From: Belnapia mucosa
Lineage (GTDB): Bacteria; Pseudomonadota; Alphaproteobacteria; Acetobacterales; Acetobacteraceae
Direction: 5' to 3'
Assembly: GCF_016775475.1 (NCBI RefSeq)
Contig: NZ_JAEUXJ010000001.1
Coordinates: forward strand, 868,001 to 932,000
Length of the DNA: 64,000 nt
Shown: positions 1 through 8,184 of the stretch, one piece after another
How positions within the stretch are numbered: position 1 is the first letter of the stretch
Layout: each line of letters starts with the position of its first letter
The notes under the pieces: generated by a model
Database searches by the model: none
What the model saw: the letters and a program-made list of their open reading frames with translations, nothing else
What the model was told of the DNA's origin: nothing
Program-made: the position numbers and the translations under genes

Positions 1-89
1 CGAAACGTGCGTCCGACATCTCGGACCTCGCCCAGGTAGGCGCGGATGCGCACCGTCCGCGCGCCGTCCAATTCTGTGTTCCTGCTCAT
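1..89 (-). CDS. Partial small protein cut by the left window edge
   Basis: An open frame starts with ATG at 89 and runs off the left edge, so only the first 29 residues are visible. They are charged and have no signal peptide. The Shine-Dalgarno-like sequence upstream is weak. I do not recognise a family, and it could be a chance frame. Confidence 0.35.
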   Translation of the reverse strand, partial: MSRNTELDGARTVRIRAYLGEVRDVGRTF

Positions 90-168
90 CCCGGCATGTT
101 GGCACGGGTCAGTGGGGTAGGGGGAGGCCATGACCCAGCCGCCGATCCCCGCCTGCCGCCCACTGGGC

Positions 169-1014
169 TCACTCGGAGCCGACCACCTTCTCATAAATGA
201 TGGTGTAGCCCGCCATGGCGGCGTCGCGCTCCGAGGAGACCTCCTCGGTCTCGGCACCCTGGAAGCGCTCGACCCCTCCCTCGGGCAGCGCCTTCCTGGG
301 GAACTGGCGGTAGGCGACGCGCTCGCATTCGACCTCACCGAGTGCAAGATATGCCTCGATCTCGTCCTGCGCTTCCGCTGGCTGCGCATCGGCGAAGGGC
401 ACGAGCAGGAAGGCGTCGATCACCTCCCCGACGGCCAGCGGCGGGTCGAGATCGATGTTGTTCGGCTGGCCGGGCACTACGATGACCGAGAACTCGATAT
501 ACTCCGGTTCCCGTCCGTCCGCCTCGCGCCGGGCCTCCTCCAACTCCTCAGGGCTGTAGACGAGATCGGCGACAAGGCGGCCCAGCGGGTCATCGAGCCG
601 ACGTGCGTCCAGCAGGGTGCAGCGGGCGACGGGCGGGAAGTTCGGCCGGGACAGGCGGACGCGCCGGTTCACCACCCGCGCCCCGTCAGGTCCGTCGAAA
701 TCCAGTTCAACCTCCACGATCTCGCCGGGTGCGAGAGGTGGGTCGTAGACGGTTGGGTCGCCCGCGAGCCGGACGCCGGGCTGGGTCACGACTCTGTAGC
801 GGAACTCCGCCCCTTCGAAGTCTACGGCATCCTCAAAGTCCGCCTCACCGCGCAGCGCGGTCCTGGCCTGCTCGATCTGCTCGCGGCCGAACACCTCGAC
901 GGCCAGTGCCTCCCAGGCGCGCTTCCGCAGGTTGGCGCCGATCCAGTCCGACGCCTTGGCTGCCTTGCGCAGCCGGTCGTACTCGGCCTTGCTGCCATAC
1001 CGCTTGCTGCCCAT
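169..1014 (-). CDS. Hypothetical acidic soluble protein (281 aa)
   Basis: Unrecognised protein of 281 residues, rich in Asp and Glu, with no signal peptide or membrane segment, so probably cytoplasmic. The start at 1014 is chosen because a GGAGGAG ribosome binding site lies just upstream of this ATG. An ATG seven codons earlier (1035) would bury that site inside the gene. The middle alternates short acidic and hydrophobic strands (residues about 70-220), suggesting a beta-rich fold, but no catalytic motif is visible. The long opposite-strand frame is its shadow. Function unknown. Confidence 0.6.
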   Translation of the reverse strand: MGSKRYGSKAEYDRLRKAAKASDWIGANLRKRAWEALAVEVFGREQIEQARTALRGEADFEDAVDFEGAEFRYRVVTQPGVRLAGDPTVYDPPLAPGEIVEVELDFDGPDGARVVNRRVRLSRPNFPPVARCTLLDARRLDDPLGRLVADLVYSPEELEEARREADGREPEYIEFSVIVVPGQPNNIDLDPPLAVGEVIDAFLLVPFADAQPAEAQDEIEAYLALGEVECERVAYRQFPRKALPEGGVERFQGAETEEVSSERDAAMAGYTIIYEKVVGSE

Positions 1015-1121
1015 CGGCTCCTCCGCAGAAGCCACTTTAAGATAGAGATGCGTGGGACGGGGCAGGCGAGCGCTACCCGTGGGAGCCGCCTCCTAACCCC
1101 GAATGCGGATCAGCGGTGCGG

Positions 1122-1355
1122 CTAGCCTCCCTTCGCTGCCGACTGCACCGTACTAGCCAGCTTGTCGCCGTGTGGCTTGGGGCTGTCCGGCGCGCCCGGC
1201 GCACTGTCGGAAGCTCCGGTTTCTTGGTTGGGACGCCCGTCCCCGCTCGCGCCCTGCACCGCCCCGGCCAACTTGTCGCCATGTGGCTTCGGGCTGTCCG
1301 GCGAGCCGGGTGCTTCGGCGGAACTATCAGGTTGCTTCTGGCCAAAAATTGGCAT
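1122..1355 (-). CDS. Small hydrophilic protein with two PDSPKPHGDKLA repeats
   Basis: 77-residue protein starting MPIFGQKQPD, preceded by a strong AGGAGGAG site. The sequence PDSPKPHGDKLA occurs twice, about 35 residues apart, separated by a low-complexity Gly/Ser/Ala-rich stretch. There is no membrane segment or cysteine. The composition suggests a disordered polypeptide. The repeat could be a binding motif, but that is inference. I do not know a family for it. Confidence 0.6.
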   Translation of the reverse strand: MPIFGQKQPDSSAEAPGSPDSPKPHGDKLAGAVQGASGDGRPNQETGASDSAPGAPDSPKPHGDKLASTVQSAAKGG

Positions 1356-1549
1356 CTCGTTCTCCTCCTGCTTCCGGTTTGCCACCGATGCGATGGCCAG
1401 CATTGACCTAGGCGCTGGGCGAGGCAACCGCCCAGGCGTTCAGCCGCAACACGCGCGTCATGTGAGTGGTGCAACTCACTGCGATTGCAGCCGCACCGGC
1501 TCAGAACTCCTCGCCACATATAAATACGCGGGTCAGCAGGAGAGAGACG

Positions 1550-1741
1550 ATGCGCGCAAGGGAGTTCATTTTCGGGCGGTCCGTCCCGGTCGGAATAGGC
1601 GATACGTCAACCAACACAGGGTTGAGGAAGGAGCAGGTTCAGCAAAACCAAAAGCAGCAGATAGAGCAAGTCTCAGAAAAGCTGGCTGGCATGACCGGCA
1701 AGCAGGCAGAGCGCGGGCGCACTCCGACCCAACGGAAATGA
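1550..1741 (+). CDS. Small Gln-rich protein, first gene of an overlapping pair
   Basis: 63-residue protein that starts MRAREFIFGRS after a GGAGAGAG site. The middle is rich in Gln, Glu and Lys and probably forms one helix; the C-terminus is basic. Its TGA stop overlaps the ATG of the next gene (ATGA at 1738-1741), which indicates translational coupling. Function unknown. Confidence 0.55.
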   Translation: MRAREFIFGRSVPVGIGDTSTNTGLRKEQVQQNQKQQIEQVSEKLAGMTGKQAERGRTPTQRK

Positions 1742-2343
1742 CGACGCAACGCCAAATGGCGGGAATGGCCGCTATGCAGCAGCAGGTCATCGAAGTATTG
1801 CGGAACAGCGGCTACGCACGCATTGCCGACCGGCTCGCCCGCTGCATGACGGCGAGGGTGGGTCGGCGCTCCGATGACGGTCGGCCATGGACCTGCCGTT
1901 CAGCAGGCTGCACATGGTGTCGGGTTACGCTTGGGCGACGTTGGCTGTCGGGTCTCCAACGTTGGATCGTTCAAGATGGTGGTCTAGTGAGCCTCGCCGT
2001 CCTACCGCTGGATCGTCATCCTGGTGGCCTACGCGCTTCCGTCATATGTCTACGCCGTGCTGTTCGAGATGTGCGAGACAGGACTGCAAGGAAGAAGATG
2101 CCATGGCGCAGCATGGCGCTGGCGGGCATGGCGACGGGCGACAGCGAGTTGCTGCTGTTGGTTCGTCATGCGGAGATTGATCGAGCCGAAGTTTTCGACG
2201 TTTTCGAAAGACGTTGGCCCGACATGACCCTTAGCGCTGTCGGGTCAATCTCGCTGACATGGAACCTGACAATCGAGGACGCGGTGGAAATTGCTCACGC
2301 GAAGCGCGGCGTCGAGCCCCTACGGACCGTTGTGCTTCCTTAA
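1738..2343 (+). CDS. Conserved hypothetical with CxxxxCxxC motif
   Basis: 201-residue protein coupled to the upstream small gene by an ATGA overlap. Residues about 50-60 carry the motif CRSAGCTWC, a possible metal or nucleic-acid binding knuckle, followed by a basic, Trp-rich stretch (LGRRWLSGLQRWI). The second half alternates hydrophobic strands with charged helices. No signal peptide is present. It resembles a family of unnamed proteins from alphaproteobacterial accessory regions, but I cannot assign a function. The frame stays open far upstream, so the start rests on the overlap alone. Confidence 0.55.
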   Translation: MTTQRQMAGMAAMQQQVIEVLRNSGYARIADRLARCMTARVGRRSDDGRPWTCRSAGCTWCRVTLGRRWLSGLQRWIVQDGGLVSLAVLPLDRHPGGLRASVICLRRAVRDVRDRTARKKMPWRSMALAGMATGDSELLLLVRHAEIDRAEVFDVFERRWPDMTLSAVGSISLTWNLTIEDAVEIAHAKRGVEPLRTVVLP

Positions 2344-2551
2344 CGAGCTTCGTTTGTCGAACACATTGCAAGCGCCTCCGCAGCATCGAGCTTGGAGCCC
2401 ATGCCAATCGTACTCTGACCGGCCGACGGGAAGGGCACTGAGGCTCGGCCGCAGGACCGCGTAGGGTTGAGCCTGGGAGGAGACTGGCTCGTGGTCGGTG
2501 CAGCGACCACGCTGGATAAATAGGTCGGACAACACTGTGGAGACTCCGACC

Positions 2552-2809
2552 ATGAACATTGCTGACATCTACGAAGCCGCGCGGACGCGTGGGCTCACCC
2601 ACTCCAAGCGCCACTTTTCCAGAGCCATTCTTGGCAGGGCGCCAAACTACCTTGCTGACAGGGCATTCAGCGGATGCAGCGCTGCGGTGCTGCTGAACCT
2701 TTACAAGAGGCTTGGTGAACTCGGGCAGGTAGACCTTCAAGCCGCCGCGTTCGCGCGGTTGCTCAGAGCCGAGGGTAAGATCGACGGTGCCCCGGAGATG
2801 AAGCTATGA
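2552..2809 (+). CDS. DUF6626-like small protein
   Basis: 85-residue protein starting MNIADIYEAARTRGL, followed by a segment containing HFSRAILGRAPNYLAD. This pattern matches my recollection of the DUF6626 family of short alphaproteobacterial proteins. It is predicted all-helical and resembles a small DNA-binding fold, but no role is established. Its stop overlaps the start of the next gene (ATGA at 2806-2809), so the two are probably co-translated. Confidence 0.65.
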   Translation: MNIADIYEAARTRGLTHSKRHFSRAILGRAPNYLADRAFSGCSAAVLLNLYKRLGELGQVDLQAAAFARLLRAEGKIDGAPEMKL

Positions 2810-3228
2810 CCCGGGGCTGGATCGAATGTGCGCTCGTCATGCTGCCCAGGGATGTTGAGGCGTTCGATGACGTGCTGCGGCAGGGTTTTGCCGCAGAGGA
2901 CGTTATCTGCACGATGGCACCGAAGCTGGGCGTCGATCTGCCGACCGCGGCTGACGAGGCCCGCTTCCTCAACGTTCTACCGACGCTGGCGATGGATGGC
3001 GAGTGGCTGAAACCGGATGACGATCCGTTCTATCTTCTACCTCTGGGTTGTCTCGCGGAGACACAGCACCTCGTCCGCTGCGGCACCTTCACTGCTGTAG
3101 TCGAACCTGTCGTGCAGGCCCGGTTAGAACTTCGCGGTGAAGGGGTGCAAGAACGGTTGCGGGATCGGCTTCGCGCCATTTGGCCGCCGTCATGCGCCCT
3201 ACCTGTACCATCCTCCATCGGAACCTAG
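2806..3228 (+). CDS. Hypothetical protein coupled to the DUF6626-like gene
   Basis: 140-residue protein whose ATG overlaps the previous stop codon. It has acidic and hydrophobic segments, no signal peptide and no recognised motif. The last ~20 residues (Pro/Ser-rich) look less constrained, so the native C-terminus may have been altered. Function unknown; the tight coupling suggests it works with the upstream protein. Confidence 0.5.
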   Translation: MTRGWIECALVMLPRDVEAFDDVLRQGFAAEDVICTMAPKLGVDLPTAADEARFLNVLPTLAMDGEWLKPDDDPFYLLPLGCLAETQHLVRCGTFTAVVEPVVQARLELRGEGVQERLRDRLRAIWPPSCALPVPSSIGT

Positions 3229-3317
3229 TGCAGCGACACAGACGAAAGGTGCAGGCTGTAATACGTGGTTATGCGATGCTGTGGACCTCGGCTCAGCGCA
3301 GAGAGAGGAACGAGACG

Positions 3318-3836
3318 GTGCAGATCGATACCTCTATTCTGATTGCCGTTGTCAGCGTGGCCCTGAGCATTGGCTCAGTGATCTACGCGAGGGCACAGGC
3401 AAGGGCGACGTTGACGCAAGCGCAGGGTGCTCTCGCGGCTCTCAACTGGCAGGGTGGAGCCAGTGCCTCTCGACTGAATGAACTTTGGCGAGAATTAATG
3501 GAAAGCCCCCTCCTACTTGAGGAGCTTCTTTCAACCAACCCTGCTTTGCGCCCACTCTACGAAAAGATGGGGGCTCGCCACATGCTCTTGCTCACAGAGT
3601 ATTTCAACCTTATTCATGCGACGTGGCACCTTCGGAAGCAAGGGCTTGTCTCTGATTACCGATGGCCTGCTTTTGAGGCGCAGGCGCGGTACATGGCGAG
3701 TGCCGCGACTGTGGTCGAGTTATTTGAGTTGCGGGCTAATCGGGGCCTAATGTCGGCTGACTTTGTTGCAGCGTGGCGCGCCCTGAAAAAAGGGGATGGT
3801 AAGTTCGACCCTCTTGGGGGGAAGGGCGGGGTCTAA
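3318..3836 (+). CDS. Membrane-anchored hypothetical protein
   Basis: 172-residue protein read from a GTG at 3318 that follows a GAGAGG site; an in-frame ATG at 3180 is possible but lacks a good site. Residues about 4-24 (SILIAVVSVALSIGSVIYAR) form one N-terminal membrane segment. The rest is helical and cytoplasmic in style, with conserved-looking Trp and Leu positions. The layout resembles DUF4760-type single-pass proteins of unknown function, but this is only a similarity in architecture. Confidence 0.55.
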   Translation: MQIDTSILIAVVSVALSIGSVIYARAQARATLTQAQGALAALNWQGGASASRLNELWRELMESPLLLEELLSTNPALRPLYEKMGARHMLLLTEYFNLIHATWHLRKQGLVSDYRWPAFEAQARYMASAATVVELFELRANRGLMSADFVAAWRALKKGDGKFDPLGGKGGV

Positions 3837-3973
3837 ATGCCTTTTTGCGAAGGGGCGACAGGGCTGGTTTGATGCTGGCCTTCCAAGCGACGCCTGTCCA
3901 AGGATTACGAGGTTTTACCCAAGGTAGTCGAGGCGATGGCCCCCTGGCTGCACCTTCTGAACGCGTCAGTGCA

Positions 3974-4198
3974 CTAGCGGCTCCGAGCCGCCGACACGAC
4001 CCACCCGATGAACGGCGGCTCACCGCACTCCTGACACCAGAGGTCCCGGCTCAATCCGATCAGGTGTAGCCGGGCATCTCGCCCGACCAAAACAGCGAGT
4101 TCCGCCCGGCCATAGGTCCGCACCCGGCAGTCGCAGCGGAGTCGCACAGCCTCGTCCGAGGCAAGGTCGCCGACTGTGAAGTTGAAGCTCGGGTCCAT
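3974..4198 (-). CDS. Small Cys-containing conserved hypothetical protein
   Basis: 74-residue protein starting MDPSFNFTVGDLASDE. It contains RLRCDCRVRTYGR near residue 20 and WCQECGEPPFIGW near the C-terminus. The two Cys pairs (CxC and CxxC) could together bind a zinc ion. This short domain is familiar from accessory regions of Methylobacterium and Roseomonas-type genomes but has no assigned function. No clear ribosome binding site is seen. Confidence 0.6.
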   Translation of the reverse strand: MDPSFNFTVGDLASDEAVRLRCDCRVRTYGRAELAVLVGRDARLHLIGLSRDLWCQECGEPPFIGWVVSAARSR

Positions 4199-4371
4199 GG
4201 TGGGGGTAAAAGTAGAACATCTGGCCGGTCGAGGCCATGCACTACTCCGGCACACTACCACCCGGTCGGAACCTCAACCTTGAGCGCCTTCCGTTCCGCC
4301 CGTAGTCCAAGAACCTCTTGATCCGCCGGGCGCTACCGCAGCAGGACCAAGCACGTGGCACCAAGGTTGTT

Positions 4372-4602
4372 ATGAACAAGCTGCAAGTGGACCCGCCGCT
4401 TGGAGGCGGGACAGTGCCGAGGCTGGTAGTCAAGGCCCAGCGCGTGGCCAACCCGCCAACGCCCTGGACATGGGCCATCTACGAGGAGGGCGGGGCGGAG
4501 CCCTTCCGGTGCTCGACGCGCCATTATCGGTCCGCGGAGGACGCCTGGGCCGTCGGTCGTGCGATGCTCAACCGTTACGCGAAACGAGTTATCGGCGGCT
4601 AG
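4372..4602 (+). CDS. Small conserved hypothetical protein
   Basis: 76-residue protein starting MNKLQVDPP. The core reads TPWTWAIYEEGG, then STRHYRSAEDAWAVGRAML, a pattern I recognise from short alphaproteobacterial hypotheticals with a beta-hairpin followed by a helix. No signal peptide or cysteine pair is present. The start is internal to a longer open frame and is chosen by resemblance to that pattern. Function unknown. Confidence 0.6.
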   Translation: MNKLQVDPPLGGGTVPRLVVKAQRVANPPTPWTWAIYEEGGAEPFRCSTRHYRSAEDAWAVGRAMLNRYAKRVIGG

Positions 4603-5133
4603 GCCAAGGTTCAGCGGGACTCAGTCCCCGGCTACGATCCTACCTCGGAGTGACCTGCCGTCGGCCATCCGGTGACGCGCCCATGCCCGCGATCGGCTAC
4701 GACCGCTTGTAGTACTGAGAGAGGCGTGCAGTAGGCTGCCCAGCCTCTCATCGCCTGTGGGCTGTCCGAAACTCGGCTGCACGCGTCTGCCAGTGCGTCT
4801 CGGCTCAATACCTCATGCGCGAAACGTAGTGGGAATGGCGCTGCCTCGCAGCGCAGCGACTCAGAGTGCCGCATCTACGCCGAGTTACTGCTGAGACCCA
4901 GAACCCTGGACCGGATCAGGTCGCAGTCGAGCGACGGCACGAAAGCCCGGTCTAGCTCCGTAGGACCGAGCCTACAGGCGAGCCGGAGGCAGGGAATAAC
5001 GTTGCGTTCCCAACTTTTAAGCGGAAGTTGCTCCTCCATACGCAACCGCTATGAACTTCGCGTATGTATGTCGTCTTGTAACCGGTGCCTTGACAATTCA
5101 CCCAAACGAACAAAGCACAGGGGATATCCAGAC
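4603..5133. other. Intergenic region upstream of the response regulator
   Basis: About 530 bases with no credible gene. The right end holds a TTGACA hexamer at 5090-5095, a candidate -35 element for the response regulator, but no convincing -10 box follows. The rest shows nothing I can name. Confidence 0.4.
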
Positions 5134-5499
5134 ATGGATGTATTGCTCGTCGAGGACGAAGCTCTTGTTCGGGAGATCGTCGCAGAGGGTCTCTACGACG
5201 ACGGGCTTGCGGTGGTAGAGGCCGCGTCTGCGGAACAAGCTCTCGCCATGACCGAAACGGCCGGTGCACCCGATGTGGTCGTGACGGATGTGAACCTCGG
5301 CACAGGCATGAGCGGCCTTGCGCTGGCTGAGGAGGTCCATCGTCGCTGGCCCGAGGCTGGCGTTGTGATCATGACCGGCAACCCCGCGGGCGTGCAGGCT
5401 CACACCTTTGGCGAGCAGGAGAGGTTCCTGACCAAGCCTTTCGGGAACGCCCGGCTGGTGTCCGCCGTGCGGGAGTTGATGGGTCGCTCACCGCGGTAA
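5134..5499 (+). CDS. Single-domain response regulator (CheY-like receiver)
   Basis: 121-residue stand-alone receiver domain. The acidic pair is at residues 8-9 (VEDE), the phospho-acceptor is Asp52 (VVVTDVNLG) and the conserved Lys is Lys101 (TKPFG), so all key residues are present. It has no output domain and would act by protein-protein interaction, as in alphaproteobacterial general stress or HWE-kinase pathways. The start MDVLLVEDEA follows an AGGGGAT site. It is paralogous to the receiver at 51241-51696, which has lost its acceptor Asp. No kinase gene is adjacent. Confidence 0.88.
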   Translation: MDVLLVEDEALVREIVAEGLYDDGLAVVEAASAEQALAMTETAGAPDVVVTDVNLGTGMSGLALAEEVHRRWPEAGVVIMTGNPAGVQAHTFGEQERFLTKPFGNARLVSAVRELMGRSPR

Positions 5500-5572
5500 G
5501 CTGCTCCTTGGACGGGGCACAACTTGCTCCTCCTTGGACAAGGGGGCGCATTCGAGCACGGGCTACTGTCGC

Positions 5573-5884
5573 ATGATCGATGGGCTGGATATCCTCACGC
5601 GCCTGAACGCCGACCTGCTAGCCCTGGCGGCACGGTCGGTGGATTTGGGTTGGCCGCTGTTAGCCGCCGGAGCGGTGTGGACCTCTTGGCCCTCTGCGCC
5701 TCGGAGGGCGGACCTGTTGGTGCTCGGCCTCGACCGTATACCTTCAACACGGGACGAACTCCGCAGGGGTTATCGCCGCGCGGCCAAGACAGCGCATTCG
5801 GATGCGGGAGGCAGCGCGGACGCATTCCGGGCCGTGACGGAGGCGTTCGGGCGGCTGGCGAGTGGGCACTCACGGACGGCCTGA
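5573..5884 (+). CDS. J-domain-like protein with HSD in place of HPD
   Basis: 103-residue protein. Residues about 1-45 contain a hydrophobic stretch that may be a membrane anchor. The C-terminal half has the order of a J-domain: LGLDRIPSTRDELRRGYRR, then AAKTAHSDAGG, then a final helix with FRAVTEAFGRL. The HPD tripeptide needed to stimulate Hsp70 ATPase is HSD here, so normal DnaK stimulation is doubtful. The start is uncertain because no strong ribosome binding site is seen; an ATG at 5534 is the alternative. Confidence 0.6.
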   Translation: MIDGLDILTRLNADLLALAARSVDLGWPLLAAGAVWTSWPSAPRRADLLVLGLDRIPSTRDELRRGYRRAAKTAHSDAGGSADAFRAVTEAFGRLASGHSRTA

Positions 5885-5980
5885 GTAGCCGCAGGCGTCT
5901 AGCTAGTGGAGCGCGCCAGACGGCGGAGACCCACCACGGTGGAGAGTTCCTACAGTCAGGTGGTTGGAGGAGGGGTGCGG

Positions 5981-6355
5981 ATGCCGGAGAGCCCACAGGC
6001 ACCGCTCGACAGGTTTGCCGCTAACTTCTCCACCCTGGACGTGGGCGCCATGGTGGCGCTGTTCCGGCCGGATGCTGCCTTCTTCGGATCAACTGTTCCT
6101 GGCCTGCTACGCGGTCAGGGCGGGGTTCGGACGTACTTCGAACAGGCGTGGGCCAACGCGGCGCGTGGCACGATGACGTGCGACCCAGCCATCATCCAGC
6201 ATCCTGCACCGGACGTGGCCCTGTTCGCAACCGTCTGCCGCCTCGTTCGGCCGGATCGGACCTCCGCAGTGCGCGTGAGTGGCGCCGCTCTACGCGATGG
6301 GGAAGAATGGCGCTTCGCGGAACTCCACGTCTCGGCCTCGCCTGCGCCGCGCTGA
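5981..6355 (+). CDS. NTF2-like / SnoaL-like domain protein
   Basis: 124-residue protein starting MPESPQAPLDRFAANF after a GGAGGAGG site. The pattern (N-terminal helix, LDVGAMVALFRPDAAFFGST, a loop with GQGGVRTYFEQAW, then four beta strands) is that of the SnoaL/DUF4440 branch of the NTF2-like superfamily, which binds or converts small hydrophobic molecules. No signal peptide is present. Specific substrate unknown. It faces the isomerase-like gene across a short convergent gap. Confidence 0.65.
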   Translation: MPESPQAPLDRFAANFSTLDVGAMVALFRPDAAFFGSTVPGLLRGQGGVRTYFEQAWANAARGTMTCDPAIIQHPAPDVALFATVCRLVRPDRTSAVRVSGAALRDGEEWRFAELHVSASPAPR

Positions 6356-6449
6356 AACCCGCTTTGCAACGGGCCTCAATCGTTTGGTGCAGAGAACTCG
6401 GTCGAACTGACATGCCCTCAATGACGCAAACCGCCGTTCCCATACGGGC

Positions 6450-7196
6450 TTAGAACTTGGCCAGGAGCCGCCCGAAACCCTGCACCTTGTCGTCGATGCC
6501 GCACTGGCGCAGTGCATGCCAGTAGGTGGCCGTGTTGAGGGCAATGACTGGCTTGCCCAGCCAGAACTCCGCAATGGCCGCCACCCGCGCCATTGGCAGG
6601 TTGGTGCCAACCTGCACGATCGCGTCTACGTTGGGACCGTCCACCTCGATGATAGCGTCCCGCAGTGTGGCTTCCGAAGTGTGCGCGATCAGCACTGGGC
6701 CGCCGCACCGCAACCCCTTGACCCGCGCGACCTTGAAGCCACTGTCCTCGAAGAAGCGCCGCGCCTGCTCGTCGCCGACCGGCATGTAGGGAGTGACTAG
6801 CCCGATACGGCTGACGCCGCCGTAGTGGGCGAGTGCGGCGAGAATGGCATCGGCTCCGAGCGTCACCCGGACCCGCCCAGCGCTTTTGGCCTCAAGCCTC
6901 TCCCGAAGGATTTTGGCACCGGCCACTCCCCCTGCGGACTCGGCTGCGGTGGCGAGGATGACATGGCCAGGATCGAGGGTCAGCACCTCGTCCATGGCAT
7001 CCACCATGGTGGCGCGCATGTTCTCCAACTGCTGCGCAAACTCCGCATCGGTCCGGGTCGGCGCGTTTGGGATGCGGAAGCCGCGCATGTGGTTGGTGAC
7101 ACCGGGTGGACGCATGGCATCGTACTCGGGTTGCACGGAGGTGTTCGTCGAGGGGACGAGGACGCCGAACTTCATGCGCCAGCCGAGCGTGTCCAT
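6450..7196 (-). CDS. Maleate cis-trans isomerase / arylmalonate decarboxylase-like protein
   Basis: 248-residue member of the Asp/Glu racemase superfamily, COG3473-type. Typical features are FGVLVPSTNTSVQPE at the N-terminus, GLVTPYMPVGDEQARRFFED in the middle, and VQVGTNLPMARVAAIAEF followed by GKPVIALNTATYWHAL near the end. The positions where maleate isomerase and arylmalonate decarboxylase carry catalytic Cys are occupied by other residues (ATAAES and VGTN), so the reaction is uncertain. A GGGAAACGGAG site precedes the ATG. It lies 62 bases after the ABM-like gene on the same strand, so co-transcription is likely. Confidence 0.75.
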   Translation of the reverse strand: MDTLGWRMKFGVLVPSTNTSVQPEYDAMRPPGVTNHMRGFRIPNAPTRTDAEFAQQLENMRATMVDAMDEVLTLDPGHVILATAAESAGGVAGAKILRERLEAKSAGRVRVTLGADAILAALAHYGGVSRIGLVTPYMPVGDEQARRFFEDSGFKVARVKGLRCGGPVLIAHTSEATLRDAIIEVDGPNVDAIVQVGTNLPMARVAAIAEFWLGKPVIALNTATYWHALRQCGIDDKVQGFGRLLAKF

Positions 7197-7258
7197 GATC
7201 TCCGTTTCCCTGTCGTCTGAGCCCGTTAGGATTGCTATTGACCCTCCGGTTGGGATGG

Positions 7259-7864
7259 TTAGGCCATCGCCAAGACGGCGGTCTGTCCCGAGGCTGCCAC
7301 CCTGACGTTGACATGCGGCTGCTGCCGCTTCGAAATCTCCATCGTCTCCTCGTGGATGGCAGCGGCATGCTCGCGCGTGTCGCAGAGCAGGACAGAGACC
7401 CCCTGGCTGGGATTTTCGGCAGAGCGCACGTAGTAAATGCCGAGGAAGCCCGGCGCCTTTTGGGCGGCTGCCAGCATGGCATTGCGGGCCTCGTCTTGTA
7501 ACGCTTTATCCGACAGCCCCTCGGCCTTCCTCACTATGCAGTAGAGAGATTGATCCGGTCTGTCGCTCTGCGGCGCGACCATCGCATGCGGCCCAACATC
7601 GCCGATGAATCGTTCGGTCGGTTCGCTGAGCCCGGAGAGGTTGGCCATCACCCATTCGCGGAGTTTCTCGCGGCTGTTCGCGGCCGCGGTGGCACTCTCC
7701 CAGAAGGAGACCGAGACAATATCACCCTGTTCACTGCCCAAGACAGCATAGCCCAGGAAGCCATGCTGGGCTCTCAGCAGTGGGACGAGTCCCTGCTGTG
7801 CCTTCGGCGCCGCTTCCGCTGTCATTCCCGCAGCGCCAGCGTAGCGGCTGATCATGATGTGCAT
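7259..7864 (-). CDS. Tandem ABM-like (dimeric alpha/beta barrel) protein, copy 1
   Basis: 201-residue protein made of two similar halves. Each half has a Gly-Phe turn followed by an aromatic strand and an SVS strand: GFLGYAVLGSEQGDIVSVSFW in the first, GFLGIYYVRSAENPS then GVSVLLCD in the second. This matches antibiotic biosynthesis monooxygenase (ABM)-like ferredoxin folds, which usually dimerise; here one chain carries both. The C-terminus ends TAVLAMA. Four paralogues lie elsewhere in the window, the closest at 21248-21853. Likely the first gene of an operon with the isomerase-like gene. Whether it is an oxygenase or a ligand-binding protein is unknown. Confidence 0.7.
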   Translation of the reverse strand: MHIMISRYAGAAGMTAEAAPKAQQGLVPLLRAQHGFLGYAVLGSEQGDIVSVSFWESATAAANSREKLREWVMANLSGLSEPTERFIGDVGPHAMVAPQSDRPDQSLYCIVRKAEGLSDKALQDEARNAMLAAAQKAPGFLGIYYVRSAENPSQGVSVLLCDTREHAAAIHEETMEISKRQQPHVNVRVAASGQTAVLAMA

Positions 7865-8184
7865 TGTTGCCCCTACCTGTCCTCACGAGGAGCAAGGAAT
7901 GCTGCTCCCCGCTTGCCGCGCGGGTCAACGATCATGAGTGTAGCAGAGGAGTTCGGGCGGCTGCCTGCGGGCACACAGCGCCGTGTTAAACGGAAGTCGT
8001 TGAACGCCCTGCCCACAACGTTCGCGTGTGCCATTTCGGATGCAGTTCCCGCGTGCATCAGTGGCGAATGCATCGCTAATGTTTCGCTACGGAGGAACAG
8101 CGTCAAGAGGCCGACGCCTCGCCAGGGCGATCTGCACGTCGCGCAACTCCACATGGTTTCTCGTGACGTACCGTGGAGACAGCT
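7865..8184. promoter_or_regulatory. Divergent promoter region (ABM copy 1 / methyltransferase)
   Basis: About 320 bases between two divergent genes. The whole stretch is duplicated at 21854-22174, including the sequence beside the ABM start and the conserved box (8014-8075). It should hold promoters for both genes, but I cannot fix -35 or -10 elements. Confidence 0.5.
8014..8075 (+). repeat. Conserved intergenic box, copy A
   Basis: First of four copies of a roughly 60-base element whose core reads CAACGTTCGCGTGTGCCATT here and continues with GCAGTTCCCGCGTGCAT. The heptamer-like CGCGTG recurs twice, about 29 bases apart. Other copies are at 15271, 17276 and 22004, each between a minus-strand and a plus-strand gene. 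Possible operator, promoter or recombination site. Confidence 0.7.

Noticed and set aside
130..1125. Long plus-strand frame of 331 codons
   Set aside because: It is the mirror of the minus-strand gene at 169-1014, has an implausible amino-acid mix and lacks a good ribosome binding site.
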